Assembly (NCBI GenBank): GCA_964030475.1
Contig: CAXIPT010000001.1
Location: 3,904,849 to 3,968,848, forward strand
Direction of reading: 5' to 3'
DNA from: Tethya wilhelma
Lineage: Eukaryota > Porifera > Demospongiae > Tethyida > Tethyidae
Length of the DNA: 64,000 bases
Shown here: one piece after another, positions 55,425 to 64,000 of the stretch
How positions within the stretch are numbered: the first letter of the stretch is position 1
How the letters are laid out: each line of letters begins with the position of its first letter
Position numbers and translations under genes: made by a program
Notes under the pieces: generated by a model
The model's input: the letters and a program-made list of their open reading frames with translations, nothing else
What the model was told of the DNA's origin: nothing
The model's database searches: none

Positions 55425-58400
55425 AGAGACCATTATAAATCACCACCAGTACTTGTAACTTGTAACCTCATTCCCTCACCTTCTTTGTAGAGTTTGTCAA
55501 TGCCCTTCGTTCCACCTGTGCGGTAGGCCTTGAGGTACTTGCACACAAGCTGGACATCACTGTCAACAACGTAGGGAGCCTCGTGGTATACAATGTGTGG
55601 GGTGCCCAGGAGACCAAGAGCAGGGATGTCTTCAAAGAACTCTTTGAGGGACATTTCAGGAGTCATTTGGACTCGAGAAGGAACCTGGAGTGAATGGCAC
55701 ATAAATACATGACATTGTGCATTTGACTCGCATATACAGAAAAATGTATCGTAGATTCGAAACTTTCTACACTAAGAATTTTCATCACTTCGCCGGTAGA
55801 TTGTTGTACTTTATAAAATTTTTTGTATATTTTGGTAATCATGTTAGTTGTGGGAAATTTTTTATAGCAAAAATTTCTTGATCTACGGTATGTGTACTGA
55901 GTGTATGTACCTCAATATAGACTGCCCACTGCATACCGCCAGGGAACTGGAAGGAGAAACCAGTGACGGGATCCTCCACGTAGCCCAGGATGAAGAGGTC
56001 AAAGAAGAACCAGCCGATCACCTCCACCAGTTGGCTGTAGAGCTTCCTCTCCTGGTCGTCAACAGACTCTCCCGGGGGCAGCATGGTGAAGTTGAAGAAC
56101 ACGGCACAGTTGGTTTTGTCAGTAGGCAGTGTGCATAGCTTCTTGATGATGTTGAGTGGAGTGAACGCTTCGTTGATAGCAACCTTGAGATGCTTCGAAC
56201 GATGCCTCAGCTGGCTCTCAATGTAGTGAGTCTTACCATCACCTGTTCCAAGAGGGAAGAGTGAACAGATGAATAGAGTGCATGTCATCGAATTTGCATT
56301 CATCATTATATATATGCTCCTTACCGGCATGGCCATACACTAGTTGTATGCAGTCAAAGTCATCAGGATTGAGGGCAGACTTTTGGCAGGTCATGACTGC
56401 TTGTTCCAAACCCAAACTTGGTTCGATACCCTATATATCATCAGTACAAACAATACTACTGAATAACATGTACTGGTCATTACCAACTGAATTTCTTACA
56501 GTGTAGTCTCTGTGCAGTAGCCATGGCATTTCTTGCAGGAGGGAGGGAGCTGTCTCTAAGAGGTGCACACAGGCAATCTCGTCAGCTGAACTGTGCTTCT
56601 GTTTCAGCTCAAAGTGAACTCGTAGAAGAGTCTGCAACAAGGGGTGAGCATCAAATAGAACGTGGTGGGCATTAATTAGAATAACACTTCCATTGTAAAG
56701 CCTGCCTACACAAACATACCTCTTGCAACTGATAGGAGAGCTTGTTGATCTCGAGCATAAGAAACTGGAATGGTCTTTTGGTGGCACGTTTTGGATTGAG
56801 GAACAGCCTGATCTCCTCCTCGGTGGTGGTGCTGCGGCAATGGAACACTTCAAAGGATTCAGGGACCCCTCCGAAGATGCTGATGATGAGTCGAATCAGT
56901 TGGCTCTGAGAGAACCCATGACACGAGTGGAGGATGTGCGTGGACTGGGTGCTGACACGGGCAGCTGCTTGTGTGCCCGTGCGACGTCTCTTCAGAGAGT
57001 GGCTGGAGAGATCAAAAAACAGTTCTGAGAGGAACGCTCCAACCACGTGCATGGGAGTGTTGCCATGGTGAGTGCTCTGTTCCAGGTAAGGCTTCTTCTC
57101 AAGGAGAGACTGAAACAAAACATGAACAATACTATCATCATGTGAAGTAATGTAGAGATGCATTTCCACACACACCTGGACAGTTTTCTTCAGTTTGAGT
57201 TGGACATCAGGTTTGTTCTGAAAGAGAAAGCCAACATCGTGAACAATGAGGACTGGGTTGGGCTGCTCAGCCGTGAGGTTCTGGTAGAGATGAAGCAACT
57301 TGGGAACGGAAAAGAAGAGAAGTTGTTCATACTCAGATCGTAAATTGGCCATCTCTTGTTCCCATCTTGACAGTGTTGTCGATGCATCCATCACCTATGG
57401 ACAGGTTGACAAACAAGGCAGTACTTGAAACACACACACTCACACGTGCACATTATAAACCATTTCATCAGCTTCCTCTTGAGTGGCAGAACACTTCAGT
57501 TCATGAGGGACCATCTTCTGCAGGTAGTCTGGGTGTCCCAACTCACGCAGTTTGGAGTACAACCCAAGTAGCTTCTTGGCAGTCTGCATGGAGCATAGCA
57601 GAATCACACACATTCACACACAATTCACACACAACACTCACTTGATTCAGATGCAAGAAGGTCTTGATCTGGCTGGCTGCAGTCCCTTCAGCGTCCAAGA
57701 AACCCAGCTTCCTGACAAAGTCACTGATTTGGTCGGCATTCCACTTGTACTCTGTGGGCATCACGGGCTGTTCTTTCACCTCCCCCACATTCTGGTAGCG
57801 GGTTGAGTGAGGGATGTAGTGGAGCTCTGCCAGAGCAGAAATGGCATCGGTGGTGCTGTTGAACATGAAGTTGTAGTAGCCAGAGTCAAGCACGCAGTTG
57901 AGCTCAGCTGCAACACCTTGAAGGGTGTCGCCCTGTAGACACAACAAAAGATGAAAGTATTTAACGTTTATTATAGCTACTAGAAAAATTTTTTTAAAAA
58001 ATTAAATAAACAAAAAAACAACAAAAAACAAAAACAGTTCTTTACCTCTGCCTTGGAGAACCACAGTCGAATGAGGTTGATGTTTCTGTTGACAGTCTCG
58101 AGCTGTCTGCGACCATCGTAGGCATTGAGCATGGACACCTTGCTCATCAATTGGAAGAATGTCTGAGTCTTTTCAGTGAATGGTGTGATGAGCTTGAAGG
58201 CCGCAAAGAGGTGGTTCAAGACGACCTCGTTGTACTCCTCATGCTGCAGGTGAGTAGTGAGGAGCTGGTACTGCTGTTGGAACAGTGCCTGACCACTCTC
58301 TCCGATGAACTTCTTCTCTTGTACGATAAAACGATAGAAGTCCGCACTGTCTGCAACAGCAGCAAACAGATCGAGGAATCGTGGATTCTGGTCTTTCTCC

Positions 58401-61400
58401 AAGCGAAGGACCTTGGTGACCTTGTCCATCTTGTCGATGGCCTCCTTGGTGGTGAGCTTGTCTCGGTTCTGTTCTTGATCCAAGATGCTCACCAGCTCCA
58501 TGAGCTCTTGGAGGTCGGGATCTTCCAGACAACCCTCCAATTGGTACTGGTTACAGACGCAATGGATCACCTGAATGTGCCGAGTGTACTGGAATAGCTG
58601 CATCAGGGCTTTCACTCCCCTCAGACCCTCCGCAGTGCCTCGGTCGATCTTGGCAAAGTCAGCATAGTGGTCGAGGACTTCAAACTCTCGGTCAATGTCC
58701 AGCGTCCTCAGATTTAGCAGGCCATTAGCTGTGATGTCGTTGTAAGAGGCACTTCCTCCCACAAGCTTCAAAACGAGTTCCTTTGCATATGCCAGAGCCT
58801 TTCCAAGTGTGACAATGGACACTCCAGCGGTACTGGTCGGTGTCTTGTGTTCGCTGACAACCTTAGGGAGAGAGAAGGCCGAGGAAGGGCTCAGTTTGGG
58901 AGCAGGCTTCTCTTCCTCTTCCAGCTTCTTGAGCTGCAACTTGAGGTACTTCTCGAAAATGTCGCTCTCGTGCAAGAAAAAGAAAACAAGGACCTTCAGG
59001 TTGTCTTCTATTGGGCCACAAAATGCTACAATACTCTGAACAAGGGATTCGAGCTTAGCCAAGGTCATATCGCTAGAGATCTCGAGATGGATGTCAAGGT
59101 TTGGCATAAAGGTCTTGCTGATGGATGGTGGGATCGGGTGCTCAAGAGCAGCTGATTTCTGGCCACTGTGTTTGGTCTCCCCAGGAAGAGTGACATGCTG
59201 CTTGACAGTGAGGAGAATGCTGGGAGGGAACCCCACTCCATACTTGGACAACATGTGGTGAAGAGCACACCTGGAATGAGAGAGGAAAGAACATACAAAC
59301 CATCAAAACCATCAACCAGACAAACTCCTCAGCAAGTGACTCACCATCCTGCTTCTGGCTGGCCTGGAATGTAGCACAACAGGAAGATGTTCAGCAGTTC
59401 AAAATGCTGCAGGAACTTCTGTTTCAAGCCCTGCACGTACTGATTTTCCACCAACAGTGTCTCGGTATACAAGGCAGACGCTACACGACTGATCTGACTG
59501 AAATTCTTAGTGTAGTGCAAGACTTCATCGTAGTTGACACTCTTGCTACGGAGCTTCACTCTCCAGCCATGCATCACCTGCTGGGCCTTTGATATCCACG
59601 AGAAGAAGGCCTTGACGTCAGGCGAGGAGCACTCAGAGATGTCCTTTGGCATGCTCTCTTCGTCAAGCACACTCTTGGTGTCCTCCAACTTTTGTGCCTC
59701 ACAGTAGACACCGTAGATCCGTCCCAGCTGGTCAATGACAGCGTAGTAGGCGTTGACCCACTCCATGTTAGCCAAGATGGGCATCTTGGAGCAGCATGAG
59801 CTGACAACTCCCCAGCAAAAGTTGAGACGCGACGTCAACTCTTGATCGTTGTTGATGCCAGAATGGAGGCTCTCGCATATGGCAGTGACACACTTGTCCA
59901 GGAGAGACTGAAGGGTAGGTTTCAGTGTACCTTTCAGAGCTAGCGACTCTGGTATCAGCTCCTGGGTAGAGGGAGGGAGAGGGAAAAGAGAATCAAACAA
60001 CCACAGTCACATTTCACTCTACAGGTAGGACTACTGGAAGAGACAGTAGCAGTGCTCACATGCTGTAGGACTTGAAGGATCAGCTGTTGAAATTCACTGT
60101 GTTCTGCAACCAATTCCTAAAGTTACAATAACAAACAGATGACAGATAAGTAGCTTATTATGACGTACATGTTGCTAATAATTATACATGTTTGTACAAT
60201 TTATTTGTGCACACACACACACAAGACAACACAACACAAGGGCACAGATTTACAAACCACGAAAAACGTGTTTTCAAAATTTTACCCAAATGGTGTCCAC
60301 TTCATTGAGAATGGTCTCTTGCAGGTAGTTCCTCTGCATGTAGTCGGAGAGGAAGTTCATGAACTCGTCTGGGACGGTGGTGGCCAGGATGTCGCCCTGG
60401 AGCCCCGAGGTGCTCCCCTCCGACTCCATCACAAACAGGTTGGGAATGTTGAGATGAAGGAGATCCAGAATGAAGTCCTTGGCCCTTCTTTGCTCGAGGT
60501 AGCACACTGCTACCGACTTGAAAAAGTCCAGTAGAAACTTGTGGTGCTGTGCATCAGGGAACCTACAGCAATGCAAGAGTATTAAGTGCACTCATCCATC
60601 CAATGGTACACATGTACTGTAATAGTGTACGAAAGACTACTGGCAATACCTGTCCACAAACTCAGCGAGGAAGTCGTTCCAAATGGCATCACAGATCTTT
60701 ACACCCTCAGGGATCTTGTACTGTTTCAGATACCTCTCTACAACCTTTACACGATCAATGTACATAGAGACAGGCATGTGAAACTATCCACCTATCCAAC
60801 TAAAACATGATCCATGAGTAGAATCACTTACCCAAGTTGGCCAAATGAGAAAGGCTTTGTAGATCTTCAGGAATCTTTCAATGCTCAAACTGCTGAACTT
60901 GTCTTGCAATTTGATGATAATCTATACACACCATAGCAACACACATGCACTAAACCATATTCACAGTTGACACTCACACAACTATCGTACCTCTCTCTTG
61001 ATGTGCTCAAAGTAGTGCTTGGCCACGCCCTGGGACTTGGCTGTGAGGAAGTCTTTGAGGTAGGACTCAGCTCTGTCTGTGGAGATGTCCACAGGCAGGA
61101 GCAACATGCTCAACCAGTCCTTCATCTCTTTATCCAGAGCAGGGCTAGTCCAGCGGTGTTTGAGAGCCACCTCCAAGATGGTGTCCAGGAAGGAGAGTCC
61201 CTGAGTGGAGAATCAATAAATACGTAGTAACACCTTAATTCATTGGCAGAAAACATGGACAGACAGTCGCTATTGGTGATACACCACAAACCACAAGGAG
61301 TAACTATTTCACTAAATAATGCTTTCACAACTTACTCCCTGTAGAATAGCCAGAAGGTTTCCCTCAGGGTCCATCAGTTTCATGCTCTCTTCAGTGCACT

Positions 61401-61840
61401 TCTTGAAGCAAGGAAGGTAACAACCTCGTGGCCTGGCCAACAGGTTGCGGACAAACTCACTCTCTTGGACAACATACGGTTCAAGAACATTCACAAACTC
61501 CCTAGTAGAGAGAAGTACCAAACAGACATGCACGAACAAGTGAAATGAGCGTAAAGTACTGTATAGACAAAAGTAGCCCACCTCATTTGGTGGAAAGGTC
61601 GTACAGAGCCACCAGCAGTGAGGACGTCAGCCATCTGGACACTGGTGAAGGAGACCTCATTGGGCAGACCAAGAAGACGACCAAACTCCACCCCACGCTT
61701 GATACTCTGGATGGTGTCCATGTTCAAGTGGACGAGGGTCTGGTTCTAAAGGGAAGGGAGCAAGAGGAGCTTAAGGTACAGTGCATTCCTACTACACTGC
61801 TTTCTATAAAGCATGCTAATGTGTATTATCAGAAATGAAG

Positions 61841-61912
<72 letters not shown>

Positions 61913-63984
61913 TAGAAATACCTTGATGTGTTTACAGACAAAGGAGAACAAACATGTCACATTTCAGTGACTCTAAAACTACCTGCTAATCACTGTTGTA
62001 GCTACCAACCACTATACAGGGAACACATGAAGGGCATGTGATAGACTGCATATGGCAGTCTTCACCACTACAGCACACACAAACATATACACTGCTATAC
62101 AGCAACATGGGCCCTAATTCATAGCTGAGAGGATTTGGCCAGCTAAGTACCTACACCCATACTCTACACCTGATGTGATTCTCTACAGATGTTTTTCCTA
62201 AAGACCAAATTCACCAGCTAAGGCTTCTTAATGTGACAGGTACAATCTTGTAAGCACCGAACAAAAGTATTCACTTTAAGAAAGCCCTTGGAATGCCACT
62301 GTATTGTGTCCGAGTCCATTATCCAACATAAAACATAGAGGCACATTATAGCTACATCGTGAATCACAGTATACATCTCAGTTGCCTCCCACATGTGTAA
62401 TACCCCCCACACAGAAACTAGTATAATGAATATTACAACTATTGGTGGACAAACATACAGCAGTGAGGTAGTCTTTCCAGTAGTCTGCACGCTTCCTGGA
62501 GGCAGCTGCTCTCTCCACGTGACACTTGTAGGCCAGTGATACTGCAAACAAGACACACAAAAATGGAAAGATAATATATCACACTCCATGACACTGCCAC
62601 ATTGTCAATATGAATAACATGATGATAATATATAACGTACGCATTACGTATCATGATGAAAGTGTGTGTGTGTGTGTGTGACAATGAAGTAGAAAGTGCA
62701 TTGTAAAAAAACCCACTGAGCTAGCTTTCCTTTGGGGTAGGTAAACCACCATTTTACTCTCAACAAAGACAAAAAAGGTACATTGAAGATACAATTGTCA
62801 AGATGAATCTTATAGACAAGTAATTTAGCACAGTTGCACTGGTTACTCACTCCATAGCATTCTGTGATAGACTGATCTGTGTCCTAGCTGGCTGCCATCT
62901 TGACTCTTGAGGACAAAGGACTGCTTCATGAGTTCAATGCAAGCCTCCTCAAAAAGGTGCAATACAGTGAGGTTGGCATTGACCTGGTCAAACAAGATCT
63001 TGAAGTTGTCCCTGAGAGAGAGAGAGAGAGAGAGAGATGACGATTATTATTATTGGTGCGATTAAGTTTCTCGGGATTGCAGCGATTTTTGCTGATTGTA
63101 ATCTGCTTCACTATTGTTACTCCAAAAAACCCTCAAATAAGGTATTGCTATTGTTACACATGAATCGCTGTACACATCACCACCACCACCAAGGCAAGAG
63201 GTCAGTGACTGACTCACATCTTGAGGAAGGTTTCCAGTGTCTTGGCAATAGATGCTTGCTCCAGTGCCTCAAACCTGTCAATACAGGACTTCACAAAGGG
63301 ACTCAATTCATCACAGTGGTACATGTGCTGCTTCCTGAGGTACAGAAAGTGAGGGGAAAAAATATTTTTCAAGAGGAATAGCTAGCATAAGATTTCAAGT
63401 TAAATGCCTCCCTGCCCGGTCAGTTTCCTTACTTGTGCACACGGTAGGCAACAATCAGGTAGAAGGGGAAGTCTCTAGCAAACATTTCATCCATGTGCTT
63501 GATCAACTTTCTGAACACACCACCATCAGTGTGGTGGCCCTCACGTTGAAACTGCAGTACCAAAAAATATGACAACACAATCACCAGGCATTCATGGTGT
63601 GGTCAAAAAAAAAAAGGATATTATTTACCGCCTGCTCATATTGGTAGAATATCAACATGATGTCCTTAAAGACACGCTCATTCTCTGAGATGCAAGCTGG
63701 TGGACCACTGAGAGGGAACAGCAGCTGCTTCAACTCCTCCTTCACATTAATGGACGCACGTCGAGACTTGCTACGAAAGCTCTGGGTAAACTTTCCTGAA
63801 ACCACACACAGAAATACACACAGTGTAAATCACAAGGTCAACTCGTGCTACTCTACAATGTCCAACAACAGTCTAAGAATCCACATGGAAACATCGTTGG
63901 CACACACAGTGACACTGACCTCCTCTCTTCTTCAGGCTAGGTGAGTATGAAGCCTGAATGGAAGCACCACCTTGCTGGCTGGGT
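41855..63984 (-). CDS. RNF213: RNF213/mysterin-like giant AAA+ protein (both ends missing)
   Basis: A giant dynein-like AAA+ protein family linked to ubiquitylation, lipid droplets and innate defence. Several thousand residues over dozens of exons; the N-terminus is beyond the right edge, and the last visible exon (SIMKALTEKPQ) ends at a donor at 41855 just before the gap at 41790. The N-terminal part (64-56.3 kb) is helical. A first P-loop LVYGHAGDGKTHYIESQL spans an intron near 56330-56225. AAA3: Walker A EGETGVGKTALMEML (about 54380-54320), Walker B VFLDEVNTSACLGLFKE (about 53260-53210), sensor GACNPHRGNS. AAA4: Walker A GSPGSSKTLSFNL (about 52355-52310), Walker B VVFMDEAGLPQER (about 52120), sensor VAISNHVLDAAKTNR. 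AAA5-like blocks include SQTDAIHESFYDLFNRRFHR and PPFLNRFEKYLL. After that no canonical RING is seen; the only Cys/His cluster is CEHWFEGHSCPCCNQEC (about 46600-46550). The C-terminal half I cannot align confidently. Confidence 0.82.
43804..43937. mobile_element. MITE of the 'cgtatag' family
   Basis: The left end 'cgtatagccggaaattt' and right end 'atatttctggctatatgg' are imperfect inverted copies. It is in an intron of the RNF213-like gene. Confidence 0.65.
44296..44338. repeat. (AG)n microsatellite abutting a splice acceptor
   Basis: On the minus strand (CT)n leads into GCTAG and the exon beginning HLDARYPWFPDVK, so the array is the pyrimidine tract. Confidence 0.93.
45579..45679. repeat. 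(TG)n-N-(AG)n compound microsatellite
   Basis: About 35 bases TG, a single N at 45614, then about 65 bases AG, in an intron of the RNF213-like gene. The N marks an unresolved repeat length. Confidence 0.95.
53653..53824. mobile_element. MITE with 'cgtagatcgggaaatttt' ends
   Basis: A 172-base element in an intron of the RNF213-like gene. The left end 'agtagatcgggaaattttt' and right end 'aaaatttcccgatctacga' are inverted copies; the interior repeats 'gtggcgaaaattaaa' twice. Non-coding. Confidence 0.85.
54566..54706. mobile_element. Partial MITE of the same family
   Basis: It begins 'taccgtatagcggaatattt' and contains an internal inverted pair 'cgtggggggaaaatttttg' / 'gcgaaaattttcccccacg'. The expected right terminus is not evident, so it may be truncated. 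Confidence 0.65.
55391..55421. repeat. (CA)n microsatellite abutting a splice acceptor
   Basis: On the minus strand (TG)n is followed directly by TAG and the exon GGGGPFQSRKPGVPVKF. Confidence 0.9.
55747..55890. mobile_element. Diverged MITE of the 'cgtagat' family
   Basis: The left end 'tatcgtagattcgaaacttt' and right end 'aaatttcttgatctacggta' are imperfect inverted copies. AT-rich, non-coding, in an intron of the RNF213-like gene. Confidence 0.75.
61844..61911. repeat. (TG)n microsatellite
   Basis: About 68 bases of TG in a long intron (about 61745-62455) of the RNF213-like gene. The rest of that intron is non-coding as far as I can see. Confidence 0.95.
63013..63037. repeat. (GA)n microsatellite abutting a splice acceptor
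   Basis: On the minus strand (CT)n leads straight into CAG and the exon beginning DNFKILFDQVNANLTVLHLF. Confidence 0.9.
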
Positions 63985-64000
63985 GGCTCTACGTGTTGCA

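Overview
The window looks like nuclear DNA from an intron-rich but compact animal genome, most likely a demosponge (Amphimedon-like). That is an inference from the gene set (RNF213-like giant AAA protein, condensin subunit, Munc13-family protein, P-type lectin receptor), the very short GT-AG introns, intergenic distances of about 100-400 bases and the abundant small AT-rich inverted-repeat elements; nothing in the sequence names the species. The assembly is a draft: there is one run of 17 N (9912-9928) and seven isolated N (2652, 20280, 20424, 20894, 21157, 41790, 45614). Several isolated N are flanked by near-identical duplicated sequence, so they look like joins of overlapping or allelic contigs. 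Layout, left to right: a partial F-box/WD40 gene (-, FBXW7-like, 1-1595); glucose-6-phosphate isomerase (-, cut by the gap at 2652); SNRNP27 (+); a large Munc13-4/BAIAP3-type gene (-, 6500-13584); intronless WDR25 (+); MRPL52 (-); the phosphoinositide phosphatase SACM1L (+). From about 19.5 to 33.3 kb lies a minus-strand tandem array of saccharopine-dehydrogenase-like oxidoreductase genes (SCCPDH). It holds three apparently complete copies, one 5'-truncated copy and two fragments. A Penelope-like retroelement remnant, foldback elements, a 62-bp perfect palindrome and an intronless RING/TRAF-zinc-finger gene (+, 22281-24362) interrupt it. Then come the condensin kleisin subunit NCAPH (+), a small membrane receptor with a mannose-6-phosphate-receptor-homology domain (+), a decayed stretch carrying a fragment copied from NCAPH, and from 41.8 kb to the right edge a giant RNF213/mysterin-like gene (-), open at both ends. 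The genes do not form one pathway; this is ordinary metazoan housekeeping synteny with one dynamic tandem array. Four gene pairs are divergent with only 113-226 bases between start codons (GPI/SNRNP27, UNC13-like/WDR25, MRPL52/SACM1L, SCCPDH-C/NCAPH), so shared bidirectional promoters are likely. The most unusual items are the rearranged SCCPDH array with its palindrome and retroelement-associated duplication, the RNF213-like protein with intact AAA3/AAA4 motifs but no recognisable RING in the exons read, the Munc13-like protein whose C2 domains appear to lack canonical calcium-binding aspartates, and dinucleotide microsatellites sitting directly against 3' splice sites.
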